The notes below the pieces were generated by a model. The model was not told where the DNA came from, did no database searches, and worked only from the letters and a program-made list of their open reading frames with translations. A stretch of DNA of 64,000 bases. Source: Pomphorhynchus laevis (taxonomy: Eukaryota; Acanthocephala; Palaeacanthocephala; Echinorhynchida; Pomphorhynchidae). Position numbers and translations under genes: made by a program. Location: contig WNNJ02000084.1 of assembly GCA_012934845.2 (NCBI GenBank), positions 1 through 64,000 of the forward strand, written 5' to 3'. Below are positions 23,810 to 36,771 of this stretch, piece after piece (the first letter of the stretch is position 1; every line of letters begins with the position of its first letter).

Positions 23810-24894
23810 TAATAATCATCCATAGGCACCTGAACACACGCTTAAACAATGTCTAAAGCTCGAAAAACAGAACTACCCTTAATCTGAATCATCAGAGGAA
23901 ATTTAGCATAAGCTCTGTGCATGGCAGTGACTATTAAAGTTTAACCATGCATCAGGCACTAAATTCCTTTTAATAGAAATGCTGTTTTACAGGGACACTT
24001 TAAAGTGTACAAATATAAAAAATAGAATATAATATAAAATATAATTTGTTGTTACACCTGCCTAGGGATACCAAATGGTGTACTCGTAAATAAACCACTA
24101 TGTTTTTCTCATAGTTTTATCCTTAGTTTTATCCCGAGCTTATATTAATATTCTTGAAAACTGTATTTAAAACTTATTTAAAAAGGTATTTATGTATATT
24201 ATATTTATGTATAATTTATGTGCGTAAAACGTACGAATTTAAATACAAGGAGATTTTATGTACTTGATTCCTAGTAAGGGCAATAAAATGTGTCTGCAGT
24301 ATCTATGAGTAATGATACTGCGAATAATGATAGTAGTAATGACAGTAGTAATGAATTTGATATTCGAGATAATGTTTTGCTTATCTGCAAGAGCAATATA
24401 TTATGCTAATTGAAAAAAGGTAATAGAATACTTAAAAAATAGAATGGATAGTATATTTCAATATACTGAAATATTATTCTATTGTCATCGATAAAACCAC
24501 ATATATCTTGTCAACTTTTGGCATGTGAATAAATATTCACTTAATATTCACATTACGTATTGAATAAATACGCGACTGTTGAATTAACAACAAACTTATT
24601 TGTCAAATATTTTAGTTTCATCATGTTATAAATTCAGGTAAATTTTATAAGATTCACAATGAAAGTCGAATTTTGTTAAAAATGTGATTGGAATGAATAT
24701 TAAGCTTTGTAAGGGCTATTTTGAGATTCAATATTCTAAAAATAAAAATGAATAAATATATTTTAATTTAAAAACATAAATTTAATTATGGAATACTCAC
24801 CTTTTTTGATTGCGATTCTAAATTAAAACAGTTAATGACCTCGACTTCAAATATTTCAATATAATATTTTCATGAAATATTCAATCCTATTTAG
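23810..24894. other. Element flank and unassigned AT-rich sequence
   Basis: 23,840-23,995 is less AT-rich and contains an imperfect inverted pair around GGAAATTTAGC...GCACTAAATTCC, probably flank of the hammerhead-bearing element. The rest to 24,890 shows no exon; 24,290-24,365 has short AGTAATGAT-type repeats. Confidence 0.4.
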
Positions 24895-25065
24895 TTTTTT
24901 GATACAACAATTGATTGAGTAAAAACGAAAAATAGAAAATCCAAATCGAATAACTTCAAATTACATTTTCTACATATTGATGCTCGAATACACATAGAAC
25001 TTGAAACTTTTGCAAGTTTGAAGCCAATTTTGCATCGCAGAATTGGCTTCATTCCAATACATTCT
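24895..25065. repeat. Dispersed repeat copy 1 with terminal hairpin
   Basis: About 155 bp from TTTTTTGATACAACAATTGA to AGAATTGGCTTCATT matches 41,419-41,575 almost base for base, in the same orientation. It includes a hairpin GAAGCCAATT...AATTGGCTTC with TGC/GCA extending it. A 42-bp direct repeat (TTCTAAATTAAAACAGTTAA ... CGACTTCAAATATTT) flanks the region at ~24,818 and ~25,161. Confidence 0.8.
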
Positions 25066-25203
25066 GTGTGCTCTTAGCGATGTGTTTAAGCTTGTGTTCT
25101 ACTTAATGCTATTTAGTTCAACTTAATAGCATTGAGTTTCATTCAATGCTACTGTACTATTCTAAATTAAAACAGTTAATTACATCGACTTCAAATATTT
25201 ATA

Positions 25204-26829
25204 GTATTTTCTTTTGTTTTGCCAAAATGCATATTTGCATTTTGATTTAAAGAGGTTGAATCATTAATCGAAATATATGCGGTTTTAGCGGTTTATTTTT
25301 GTTATTGCAATACCAAATTTGAATATTGTAAAAATATTAATGATAGAATGTTGTACAACCTGGAAAAAAAATAAAAAATTTAAAAACTAAACAGTGATTA
25401 ACATACAATATATGATGTATAAAACTTGAATTTTTCGTGACACGCTGATTTTTTGTTGTTTCCCATCTTTCCATATTCGTCATTAATATTGAGAACAGGT
25501 TGCTACACGTGTTGACATGTAAAAAAATCAAAAAATATCAGTTTTCAGTCAGCTGTGTATATTCGTAAATTATCTGGATCTGAAGAACAAAATATGTAAA
25601 TACACGTATTTTATTAATTGTAAATTAAAACTTTTAAGAATGAGGAAGACATTAAAATTAATCTGTGAATATATTTGTCTATATTATAACAAATGAATTG
25701 ATAGTACATGTATTTAAAATGATTTATGCAATATAGTGGTATTTTATTCGACAATATTTTATTACAGTGATTCCAACTGGATAATGTTTCTAGAATAAAT
25801 CATTATTTGATTGATGTTTAGAAATTGATAAAATCGCTAGTTTTGAAAACTAAATTGTAAATTTATGGTAACCTCAACTCTGATTTTAGTCTTTGCTTTT
25901 TTCAGAGAATGGAATTAATTTAATCAAAATATAGATTATTTTAAACTGCTAGACTATAGTTTAAGTATATATTTTTAATTTTTATATTTTTATATTAATA
26001 TTATATTATATTGTATAATTATATATAAGATTATATATTTTATATGTTTTTATTATATTTTTACATATTGTATTTTTTATATTTTGTTATGTTTTATTAC
26101 ATATTATATTTTCCTGGTGATAGGTAATAAAAATAAATAATATTTTTTCACTCTTAAATTGAAAAAAAAAACTTAAAAAAAACTAAAAAATTGAGTAAAA
26201 AAGTAAGAAACAAAAACATTTGAAATATGGATTTACAAACATTTGAAATATGTCTTTTTTAGAGTCAGGAATTAATTTAATCTAGATATCGATCATTTTA
26301 AATTATATTTTAATTATATTATAATATAATTAATATAATATAATTATATTATATTTTTAAAATATATTCTTCATATTTAATAATATATTTAATCATATAA
26401 TTATATACAAATAATTATATATTTTATTTAACATAAAAAATATACTTTTATGTTATTTCTTATATTTTTAAAATGTAATTGCGAGAAAACTAATCAAGCC
26501 AGAAGGCAGGAACACTCCTGACATGCGCACTGCGTTTCCCTTCTACAACGCACAACTTAGACGTTACGTCAAATGCGTGGAGGCTCAAGGCTATTAAACT
26601 ATAGTTTAATATTTTACATATTTGAATGAAATACAATTATCTTCATAAAGTTAAAATCATTCGGAACTTTTATACTGGTCGTTGAATTGATAATAAGTGA
26701 AATTAATTTTGATAAAACAATTATCTAATGAATAACGTGACACATTCGGGAGTCATTAGTCTTGACACATTCTATCATGAATTATACAGAATTAGTAAAA
26801 TGGAAATGAAGCATTAAAGATCAGTTGAC
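25204..26829. other. AT-rich, unassigned; small GC-rich island at 26,490-26,590
   Basis: Mostly simple TATATT-rich sequence (25,980-26,460). The island from ~26,490 (AGAAGGCAGGAACACTCCTG to AATGCGTGGAGGCTCAAGG) stands out in composition but shows no frame or known element. No gene recognised. Confidence 0.45.
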
Positions 26830-27000
26830 TATTTAAATTGTCCAAAATGTTGGAACATCCTCGAAATCTTGTTCATGTCCTGTTTCCAATCCTACTTCAC
26901 AAATGTTGTGAGTGCCCTTTGTGTTCATGTGATCGTGTTTTAAGAGTACTCTCATATTGTCCAAAATAACTTCTGGCACATCTTAACAATGATTCATAAA
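26830..27000 (-). mobile_element. PLE GIY-YIG endonuclease fossil
   Basis: Minus strand translation gives CARSYFGQYESTLKTRSHEH and, in another frame, ICEVGLETGHEQDFEDV. These match the Penelope-like GIY-YIG endonuclease blocks (SYIGQTGR.L..R..EH and LAEH.LETGH..DF..V). The fragment is short and frame-broken. It supports calling the RT fossils in this window Penelope-like. Confidence 0.7.
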
Positions 27001-27504
27001 GTTATTTTTTGTTTTGATACTGATATCTGTATTCGAAAATTACATCATGTAAGTTAAATATGTCAAACCTGATTGTCTAGTATTCATTTTGCACAATATG
27101 CATATATTTAAGCTAAACAATTCTGGGAATGATATATAGATGTGTGATACTTTTTATATCTTCATTAATCTTTTGTGAACATAAATTCTATATTTTTGAT
27201 TAGATTACAATTTGATATAAATTAGACTAAAATTGAATCTTTCATGATTTTCGTAATGTTCTCGTTTAATATTGACTTTTTCACTTCCATTTGAATTTGT
27301 GAATAATACATTTAATACTTTTTATTAAAAATAAGAATCTTGTTTATAAATTAACCCGCTGAGGAATAAATATTTATCGAGAAATTATATATTTTAGGAT
27401 AAATATTTATTATTTTATTTATTATTTTATTGTTTTTGTAGAAATAATATTTCTCTTTTTTAATTCTTGATGATCTTTATTATCGCAAATGTTAAGAATT
27501 TACT

Positions 27505-29055
27505 ATGATGTGAAATTTGAATGTATTGCAAAAAGATAATATAAAATTAATAAATAATATGTAAATAATATTTTGGGATTAATATTTATTATTATATTTG
27601 AGAAAATCATATTAAAAAGATAATATAAAATTAATATATAATATATAAATAATATTTTGGGATAAGTATTTATTACTTTATTTGAGGAAATAATATTTCT
27701 CTTTTTCCGATTGTTGATAATCTTTATTATCGCAAATGTTAAGAATTTACTATGATATTTAATTTGAATGTTTAGCAAAAAAAAATGATATAAAATTGAT
27801 ATATAATATATAAATAATATTTTGGGATTAATATTTATTATTTTATTTGAGAAAATCATATTAAAAAGATAATATAAAATTAATATATAATATATAAATA
27901 ATATTTTGGGATTAATATTTATTACTTGGTTTGAGGAAATAATATTTCTCTTATTTTAATTGTTGTTGATCTTTATTATCGCAAATGTTAAGAATTTACT
28001 ATGATGTGAAATTTGAATGTATTGCAAAAAGATAATATAAAATTAATATATAATATATAAATAATATTTTGGGATTAATATTTATTATTTTATTTGAGAA
28101 AATCATATTAAAAAGATAATATAAAATTAATATATAATATATAAATAATATTTTGGGATTAATATTTATTACTTTATTTGAGGAAATAATATTTCTCTTT
28201 TTCCAATTGTTGATAATCTTTATTATCGCAAATGTTAAGAATTTACTATGATGTGAAATTTGAATGTATTGCAAAAAGATAATATAAAATTAATATATAA
28301 TATATAAATAATATTTTGGGATTAATATTTATTATTTTATTTGAGAAAATCATATTAAAAAGATAATATAAAATTAATATATAATATATAAATAATATTT
28401 TGGGATTAATATTTATTATTTTATTTGAGAAAATAATATTAAATAATATTTAAAAGAGGAAATAATATTTCTCTTTTTTTAATTGTTGATAATCTTTATT
28501 ATCGCAAATGTTAAGAATTTACTATGATGTGAAATTTGAATGTATTGCAAAAAGATAATATAAAATTAATATATAATATATAAATAATATTTTGGGATTA
28601 ATATTTATTATTTTATTTGAGAAAATCATATTAAAAAGATAATATAAAATTAATATATAATATATAAATAATATTTTGGGATTAATATTTATTACTTTAT
28701 TTGAGGAAATAATATTTCTCTTTTTTAATTGTTGATAATCTTTATTATCGCAAATGTTAAGAATTTACTATGATGTGAAATTTGAATGTATTGCAAAAAG
28801 ATAATATAAAATTAATATATAATATATAAATAATATTTTGGGATTAATATTTATTATTTTATTTGAGAAAATCATATTAAAAAGATAATATAAAATTAAT
28901 ATATAATATATAAATAATATTTTGGGATTAATATTTATTGTTTTATTTGAGAAAATAATATTTCTCTTTTTCCAATTGTTGATGATCTTTATTATCATAA
29001 ATGTTAAGAATTTACTATGATATTTAATTTGAATGTTTTGCAAAAAATGATATAA
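27505..29055. repeat. Satellite of ~246 bp with ~82-bp internal subrepeat, about 6 copies
   Basis: The word TTGCAAAAAGATAATATAAA (or a close form) recurs at ~27,530, 27,775, 28,022, 28,270, 28,547 and 28,791. Each monomer holds two or three copies of the block with ATAATATTTTGGGATTAATA TTTATT, followed by a unique part with TTATCGCAAATGTTAAGAAT. Long minus-strand open frames (27,503-27,859, 27,999-28,274, 28,768-29,043) are repeat artefacts rich in Ile, Tyr and Asn. Confidence 0.95.
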
Positions 29056-29667
29056 TATGATATGTTTCTAGATGATGTTGGTTTGAAAATAAATGAGTTG
29101 GAACTAATTAATTTATAAGAGATCCTTTAAGTTATTTCAAGTTAACTTTTTACGCTAGATTATTACATTACAACATAGGAAATCTATCATTGGCATGTAA
29201 ATGTCTATTTATATGTTGAGTTAATTTTTTATCGAAACCATATAATATAGATACGATGATCACTAATCATTTTTATAAAAACTCTATTACTCTATTTATA
29301 AGATACTAAAAATTCTTTAATTCTAAAAGTTTAATACATTTTAATTAATTTGTTTAGATTATCAAAGCCAATGTTTAGCGCAAACAAATTAAAATTATTT
29401 TTATATTTTTAAAAAGTTTTTTAAAATACAGACAATAATAACAAAATGTCATCAAAGTGTTGCCTAATTATTGGAAAGAATATTCATTTTAGTTATTAGA
29501 ATGTGAAAAAATCTTAAAATTTTTATACACTAGTATTTAATATATTATGACTTACTTAAATGACAAGATATATTTCTTTCAAACACAACAAAAGAATATA
29601 ACTATATCTATGGATATCAGTTATCTCATAAAGATTTTATGAAAGCGACGGTGGGCCACCTTTTTAG
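29056..29667. other. AT-rich spacer
   Basis: No exon or element recognised between the satellite and the acid-phosphatase-like exon. The missing 5' exons of that gene, including an RHG-box exon, were looked for here and not found. Confidence 0.4.
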
Positions 29668-29997
29668 CGGTTAACCGATGTTTTTACAAAGCATTCGATC
29701 AAAAATTTTGAGCCGTTATTATATGTAGAGCCATCTCATGACAGTACTTTACATTGTTTAAATATGACTCTGAGACAATTGAATCGTGACTGGCCAAATT
29801 TCGCATCTTATCTTTTGACTCAACTCTTTACAAACGCAAACGGCCCTTAAATAAAAATCATATATAATGACGAGGAAGTTCCTTTTGATGGCAACTTGTG
29901 TACACCATTAGATGCGTTCTTACTGAAGATGCAACCTTTTTGTTTAACAGATGGAAAATTAAACTCTTTTAACGAACAAATTTTAATTTTGAAATGA
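29668..29997 (+). pseudogene. Histidine acid phosphatase-like exon with internal stop
   Basis: After an acceptor (CTTTTTAG ending at 29667) the frame reads IKNFEPLLYVEPSHDSTLHC, MTLRQLNRDWPNFASYLL, then IKIIYNDEEVPFDGN and LCTPLDAFLLKMQPFCL. SHDST corresponds to the HD box of branch-2 histidine phosphatases; RDWPNFAS and LCTPLDAFL match the WPPFA and LCPLD.FL segments of ACP6/PXYLP1-type enzymes. A TAA at 29848-29850 falls in frame between the two halves, where the family has a variable loop, and no donor/acceptor pair removes it. Exons with the RHG motif were not found. Probably a decayed or partial gene; a stop-bypassing splice is the alternative. Confidence 0.6.
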
Positions 29998-30142
29998 TTA
30001 GCTGTTTAAAAAGCTAATGTTGTATCTTTTTGTGACTATTTCAATTTATAAATCTATTTTATATAAGCGATTTACTTTACTGGAAAAATCTTATTGAGGT
30101 TTCAATACGCTTTCAGTTTTAGAAATTAGCTGTCGTATTTAG

Positions 30143-30427
30143 AGTAATCGAGTTCTTGGTATTTATTTATTGGAAAGATTCACTGCAACTATTATTCACA
30201 ACAACGTCTCTAATTTGCATTGTCTCGTAATTGGTAAATTTCGTATTCTTTTTTAATTTCTAAAAATTTATGTTTTAGATTTTGATGGCTCATCTAATGA
30301 ACATTTAGTATTAGGGTTTACATCGCAAATCGAAAGAGACAATTTCTTCGCAAGTTTACAAAAACTAATGAATAATAAAAAAAATAAAAAGAAGTACAGA
30401 GGTTTGATTAAGCTTCATTATAAATAA
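30143..30427 (+). CDS. Two-exon gene piece, unknown, possible PH-domain end
   Basis: Exon 30,143-30,233 (acceptor GTATTTAG), a 45-nt GT-AG intron (30,234-30,278), then an exon open to TAA at 30,425. The protein reads NRVLGIYLLERFTATIIHNN, VSNLHCLVIDFDGSSNEHLV, LGFTSQIERDNFFASLQKLM, then a Lys/Asn-rich end. The strand-then-helix pattern of LGFTSQIERDNFFASL resembles the last strand and C-terminal helix of PH domains; this is only a resemblance. An alternative donor (AGAG|GTTTGA) could continue to an exon near 30,485. The 5' part was not found. Probably not one gene with the preceding exon, which ends in a stop. Confidence 0.5.
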
Positions 30428-31020
30428 ATGGCCAACAGAAATATGTATACTTTAAGATGAGAGTGAAATCATTAGTCCTTTAGAGCAAATGTTGTTTCAT
30501 ATTGGCATTGGTAATTAAAATTTTGACTTTTTTTAACTTATTTTATAGAAAATAACACAAAATTACTTGCATTGTGATTTCAATAAAATAATTTAATAAT
30601 AAAATAATCATCTGCTTGCATGCGTGCGGCACGGTCGACACGTGGAAGGGCGACGTTTTTAATTAAAGAAAAAACTGACTAACTTAATCAGTTTTTCATG
30701 CAATATTATACATTATTTTCATACATGATATTATACATTACAGCCCATTTGAGGGTAACGATTTTTGTACATTATTCAATAAGTATCTATAAAAAATAAT
30801 AAAATAAAATAATATAACATAATAAGATAAAATAATTTAAAATAATAATATTATAAGATAAAATAATAAGATAATTAGATGAAATAATATAAAATTATAA
30901 GAAAATAAAATAATAATATGAGAATATTTATTATATCACAGTAGCCTTTCGACATGGTACGAAAAATGTACATATACACAAATAATAAAATACAACAAAA
31001 AGCATTCATGAAATCAAAAG
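30428..31020. other. AT-rich with AATAAAAT-type simple repeat
   Basis: 30,780-30,930 is degenerate AATAATATAAAATAAT simple sequence. A 50-bp GC-richer patch at 30,610-30,660 (GCGTGCGGCACGGTCGACAC) is unassigned. Confidence 0.5.
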
Positions 31021-32830
31021 TCATTTGCTATGATTTGAATAACCGGTCACTTGCTCGACTGCCTGTCTTAGCAATTGCATTGAGATTAGTTTGTTTGGGG
31101 GAAGAGTGTTTGTAAGGTCAGTAGTAAACCAATCAATTTGCTTCAGTGACAACTTGGAAAGGATAGGGCAATTTAACAGACTAGAAAATGGTGGACATTG
31201 AACGTGACAAAATTTACAGCGACAATAATTCGAACTTGGTATGAGATACAAAGATTATTCAAAGCTTATCGTGACATTTGTGTATATGGGCGCGGACAAT
31301 AAGTGGTATTTTCTTTGCGTGTGATTTATTCCATAGCGTTTTTGTGGTATTTGAGGCTGATAATATTTCAGGGTCGATTGTGAAGTGTTTAGTAGTAAAT
31401 TGGCCAATGTGTTGTTTGAATGAAGATGTTTATGTTAGCCGAAATTTTTGTTGATAGTCTACTGATAGGGATTTAATCAATGTGATTGCTACAAATGGTG
31501 TGAAATGAATTTTGGGTGATAAGCCAAGTGCTTTTTTGATAAAGCGGCATTTATATACATGTAATTGCTTAAAGTTAATACTTGAAAGTTCGGACTATAT
31601 TACAGGTACGGCGTAAGTTATCATAGGTTCATGCATAACCTTAAAGAGTCTAAAAGAACCGTGTAAGGATAAACTTGAAAGGTTTTTACATGTGTATGTG
31701 GTCAATAATACTTTACACGATTCTCAAAATGGAGACAAAATGACAATGTAGATGTTAGGTGGACACTTAGATATTTATAAGAGTTGATGAATTCGATGGA
31801 TCGATAGTCTAGCGAAAGTTTATCGGAATTAGCAAGGCGTCCTTCACTGCGAAATATGATAGACTTGGGCTCCAGAATGTTGACAATAAGGTCGTTTTCG
31901 ATACAGTATAGATTGAGTCGGTCAATTATGGATTGTGCGATTTAAATAGAGTAGGAAAGTATTAGTAGGTCGTCGATTAAAATAATGATTTTGAAGGGGT
32001 GGTGTCGTTCGCAAGTAGGCTGGTAAATCTCCAACAAAGAGTGAGAAAAATAGCTCATCTTGCAACACTCCTTTGTGTTGAATGATTGGAAGGGATAAAC
32101 ATTACGATGTAATGTTTCGAGGAAGCCTCCTGATTTGAAAATTAAGATTTTCAATTATAAGTTGACATTTGATATTATTCAAAAGTTTCGAAAAGTCAAC
32201 GAAAACTACGTAGGCGCGATGACATTACGATATTAATTGAAAAACAATGTCGAGTTTCAGGTAGCGCGATACTGGTGGAATGTAGATTTTTAAATCCATA
32301 TTGTTCGAAAGGCAAGATTTGCTCGGAATAGGTGGATAGGCGACGTGAAAGCAAGGATGATAAGAATTAAAAGTATGATTAGGATTGAGATGCCGCTATA
32401 TGCATTTGTTTAGGAAGAGTCGCCAGAACCTTTATATAGTACTTTAACTACTGTTTGCTATCAGAACTTGGGAACCGAGTATCCGATAAAAACTTCGTTA
32501 AACAGGTCTGTCCAATATTAATCTAATATATCAAATATATCTTTAATGTGTTCATTCGCAATTGAATGCTAGAACATTTTGAAGTTCATTGACATAAAAT
32601 GGTTGATTTAGATAGTTATTAAGATCAGTCGGAAGAATATGTTGTATTTGGGAAAATAGAACTTATGTCAAAACGGTTATTAGTATTCAAACTGTCAGAC
32701 GAACCTTCATAACGCTCTGAAGTGTTTCCTACGTACCAATTGGGATAGTAATGCATTTAGTGCTGTTTCGAGTGGAGATTATTTCCCACGGGAACTTCTC
32801 AGCCCCTCTAAGCTGTCGAACCTCATTTTA
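31021..32830 (-). mobile_element. LINE reverse-transcriptase fossil (CR1/Jockey-like), long
   Basis: Minus strand, in order: FLSDTRFPSS, LSSLLSRRLSTYSEQILPFE then QYGF (family ....YQFGFR), HSTSIAL, LLEIYQPTCERHHPFKIIIL, IDDLLILSYSI (catalytic block, ADD to IDD), IDRLNLYCIENDLIVNILEP, SIEFINSYKYLSVHLTSTLS, LRQAVEQVTG, with a terminal Cys-rich SNYCRCKFCHVQCPPFSSLL (zinc-knuckle-like, followed by NCP). Several stops and frame changes. Base composition is clearly richer in GC than the flanks. The 3' end lies near 31,021. Confidence 0.8.
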
Positions 32831-33019
32831 TATATGAGTTTCCTGTTGAAGCTTTTTTACTAAATTTGTGTTAATTTAGTTCTCTCGAATATGCATGTAA
32901 AATGCTTGAGGTGTTAAGTTGGTGTGCGAATTAAGTGATCTTAAAATAAATCGTAGTTGATAGACACATAGATGGTGAAATGTTCTGAATGGTATTTTGT
33001 TTCTTACGAAAATACATTT

Positions 33020-33180
33020 TAGTTCCAACATTCACTTTAATATTCTCTGACAGAGGTCATATTACCGAGAAAACAAAGTCCACAGGTCAATAATAACATG
33101 TCAGTAGAACAAATTAAATAAGCTAACCGAGTCTACGTATTTTATACTAAACATAAAGCTCGAATTAACTCGTATTTCTG
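33020..33180 (-). repeat. PLE tail end plus shared flank
   Basis: Shares AACAAAGTCCACAGGTCAAT, AATAACATGTCA and CTAACCGAGTCTACGTATTT with 43,815-43,960, in the same order. So a longer tail of the PLE family, extending beyond the CTAACTGAGTC word, is present in both places. Confidence 0.6.
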
Positions 33181-33714
33181 TCTATAACTCATATTTGAAG
33201 GTTTTATAGAATAACGTTTTAGGAAACGAATATAAGTTAATAAAATAATATCAGGTGATTAGAATACATTGCAAGATAATTTTATTTTTAAAAGCAAAAA
33301 TACATAAAATTTTAGTCAAATGCTGATCAAAAATTACTGTATTTTGTTTACTGACAAAAGAGTGCAGCGTGCTATTTTAATATTATTCTGGTTAATACTT
33401 TAAGTATTAATATAATATTATTTAGTAATATTTTTTGAAACTATTTTTATAATGCATTTAAGCTTCTAAAATAATTTGACATTTGACAATATTGCTGCGT
33501 ACAATCTTAGCGTTCGTGTAATTTAACTATCCAACAGTACATTACATAATAAATCGATATTGAAAATAAAACAATAAAAATTCCAAGTTTTAATAGTTGT
33601 ATACTGTTGAAAATATTACAAATATCGAATATATATTTTATATTTTTTCTATTTATTAATAAAATGGTTTAAACTTATAGTTTTAAGAAAAGTATATTTT
33701 TATTAAGAAATTAG

Positions 33715-33823
33715 AGCATCTGATTCTAATGATTTGATGAAATTTGATTCAATTTCGTGTCAGCTGTACAAGTTAAACTCACAGTCTATATGGACAAGAA
33801 TTGATTCGACTAATGACATAACG
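33715..33823 (+). CDS. Possible N-terminal C2 exon of the INPP4-like gene
   Basis: Acceptor AAATTAG, 109 nt open, donor ACG|GTAAAA. Reads LMKFDSISCQLYKLNSQSIW then TRIDSTNDIT. In INPP4 proteins the first C2 strand is EPILEFSLACSEL or similar, to which LMKFDSISCQLYKL compares moderately. The position, upstream of and on the same strand as the confirmed INPP4-like exons, is right. Linkage is unproven. Confidence 0.35.
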
Positions 33824-36480
33824 GTAAAACAAGTATCAGCTCTTTCTTCACTTTAAATTAAACTAAATTGAATTTGTAATATTTAAACTAGAGCTTTATA
33901 ACGATATATATAATTGTTAATACAAAAATTAGAACAACATTTATTCTTCGATATATCTTATTATTGTAATATTATAAATGTATTAAAAACATGTCTTATT
34001 AATTTAAATATATTTTATTATTGTATTATCCTATTGTGTGTAAACTGCTAAGACGTTTTATTCTGTTAATCGCATTTTATAAATTAATAAAATGTTGAAA
34101 TAATCTATAACTTATTTCACTCGGTCAATTGTATATCAGTTAATCTGGAAAAATTACAAATATATTGAGTAATTTATTAAATTTTTACATTGAGAAATTG
34201 CCTCTTTTCATTTAATAAAAAAATATTTGAGCTGAGCTTAAAAAATCTTTGTCTTCTATGAAGTTCAATAACATAACATAGGAAATGTAATTAAACCTTA
34301 CTTTTAATTACTCTTTATTCTTTACCCAACTTTTTACAAGTTAAAATCTATATAAAGTTAAAGTTTTACGTTAGATCTAAGGTTGTCATACAGTATCATG
34401 TATTATGTATGTGCCGAAAAAAAATAATTTTCTTCCTTATATTCTTTATATTACCAACACAAAAGATTATATGGGAATTTTTAAGTGATAATTTTAATAA
34501 TATCAGTATCAAATTTCAAAGATTATTAAATTACTACCATACGTTTCATTTTGTCAATTGTATAGTTAATATATAAATTGTATAGTCAAATGCAGTTAAT
34601 CTGGAAGAATCAAGTTTGCAAGAATTTTTACTATAATTACATTTTACCAGCATTAGTTTTCCACGATAACTTATGTGAGTGGACTCTAATATTAGATGTA
34701 TGCTGGTGTTCTGTTTTATTTTCCTTTGAAATTGATTTTGCTATTTTTATCGAAGGGTTCAAAATGATTAATGAAATTTGTAGTCACTTGATGTAAATAA
34801 TCTTTAACTGGTATGATAAGTGCTCTTTTAAGTTAAAATACTTTTACTTAAAATACCTTTAATATTAGTGAATTTAATGAAGAGTTACATAATTGAGTCA
34901 TTAATATAAAGTCATTTTAATGCTGGTTGTTTATTCATTTTAAATTAATATTAAATTTAATTTGTTTAGCTTAATTTGAAGTTAAATCGATTAGTCTAAA
35001 TTAATTGGATCTTTAAACCTAGAATGTAGAGTTAAATTTTGTTAAATTTCTAATTTTTTAATTGGTTAATACAACGCATTTTACAAACATATCATTCTAT
35101 TTGTTTATAACATTTTCAGAACAAATGAATGAATATTTGACACTTTGTTACATAATTTATTAAGCAGGCAAGTTCATATCCACCAATATTTATAAATGCA
35201 TTGTCAGAAAGGTGTTCTATAGCGAACTTCTGATTTTTTCGTAGTTTTATTTGATGTATATTTTAGTTAAAGCAACTATGATAGACTACACTTTTCTGAA
35301 GAATTAATTTCAAATTATATTAGCAAGTATTTCCTAGTACTTTAATATATAATGTTTAATTATGATTTAAATTTCTATTTATATCATAATTTATATAATT
35401 ATAATATAATTACAATTGTATCATAATTATAAAATTATAACATAATTTTAATTATATCATAATTTATTTAAATACCAATTTATATCAGTGTTGTGTAAAT
35501 AAAAATGTTAAAAAATATGTCGAAAAATATCAATTAATCTGGAAGAATTACCGATTAGATTATTATTAAATTAATAATATTATTTCATTTAGTTAATATT
35601 ATTAAATTTATAATAATATATTTAATGATATTAAATACCCGATTTTTATTAATGTTGTGCAAATTAAGCACTTACCTCCCACCTTATATATAAAATCTTC
35701 TGATATATTATCTCAGAATATAAATATCCTGACAGTATTATTATTTTATTAAAAACAACGTAATAATCGAATATGTGAGGAATTTTTTGAGTTCCTAAAC
35801 ATCTAGTTATTTGTAATTTTATTCGTAATTACTAATTAGTTTAAACATTTTTAATTTGTCCTAAAATTTCACAGATAATCGATAATTCATGATAATCGAT
35901 AATAATTGATAATAATCGATTAAACTAATAAGTTAAAATAGTATTAACTAAATATTAAACTCGATATTATCTCAATATCAATAATAACGTAATAATCGAA
36001 TATGAGAAGATTTTTTTGATTTTCTAAACATCTAGTTCTTTAGATATTAAAATATATATTATTGGTATATATTATATACAAATTAAATATAAATTTTATT
36101 TTATAGTTTATAAATTTGTAAAACGAATTAAGATTGTATTTTACTTGCAAATAGTACCGAAGGACACTTTTGTTTTGTAAAAAGATGTTGTGTCTGGTTT
36201 TTGATATTACCGAACGACACTTTTGTTTTGTAAAAAGATGTTATGTTTGGGTTTGAAATAAATATAAAATATAGCATAAAATGTTTATCTTTATTATTAA
36301 GACTTCGTATTTGATTAGGAAGATGCTAAAAGAATAATATTTCTGAGAAGACTGGTAATTAATGGACTTCACGTACGACACAAAATTAACATCGACTACA
36401 AAATGCAAAAGGTCGGCTGTTTCTATTTTACAGTTTTTGTTTATTTACATTTAAATAGAATACGTTTAGCTCAAGCATAG
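33824..36480. other. AT-rich, no gene recognised (possible INPP4 intron)
   Basis: An ORF at 34,578-34,796 has no supporting signal. 35,340-35,640 and 35,880-36,000 are TATAAT/ATAATCGAT-type low-complexity sequence. ACATCTAGTT occurs twice (35,799 and 36,027) in similar flanks, a small local duplication together with GAATATG.GAG. Confidence 0.4.
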
Positions 36481-36621
36481 AATTTGCTGCAGCTGAATGG
36501 AATATGAACAACGGCGAAGGTATGTTTTTGTACAGGTAATTATGGTGACATAGGTGGATGGAATGCTGTGATTATATCATTTAGTCTAAATTCTCAATTA
36601 GACATTCTACTGGATATCGAG
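36481..36621 (+). CDS. Possible C2-domain exon(s) of the INPP4-like gene
   Basis: Two open pieces, 36,481-36,519 (EFAAAEWNMNNGE) and 36,536-36,621 (YGDIGGWNAVIISFSLNSQ then LDILLDIE), with donor GAG|GTATTA. SLNSQLDILLDIE has the alternating pattern of the C2 strand written TQVKLSVYDVKD in INPP4A. The two pieces join in phase only across a 16-nt GT-AG gap, which would be an extraordinarily short intron. The first piece may instead be spurious. Confidence 0.3.
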
Positions 36622-36771
36622 GTATTACTATGTTACACTAAAATGGTGAAATAATAATTAAATAAGTAGCATTTTTTAATTTTATTTTAATAAAAAATAA
36701 ATTAAAAATTAATTTTGTAATTTACTCACTACACCGATAATCTCCTTCTATTTTCGATTAGATAACTTTAA

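Noticed and set aside
27503-29043. Three minus-strand ORFs of 91-118 codons
   Set aside because: They are translations of the 246-bp satellite (Ile/Tyr/Asn-rich, repeated every monomer) with no independent sign of coding.
34578-34796. 72-codon plus-strand ORF
   Set aside because: No splice support, no family resemblance, AT-rich neutral sequence; probably chance.
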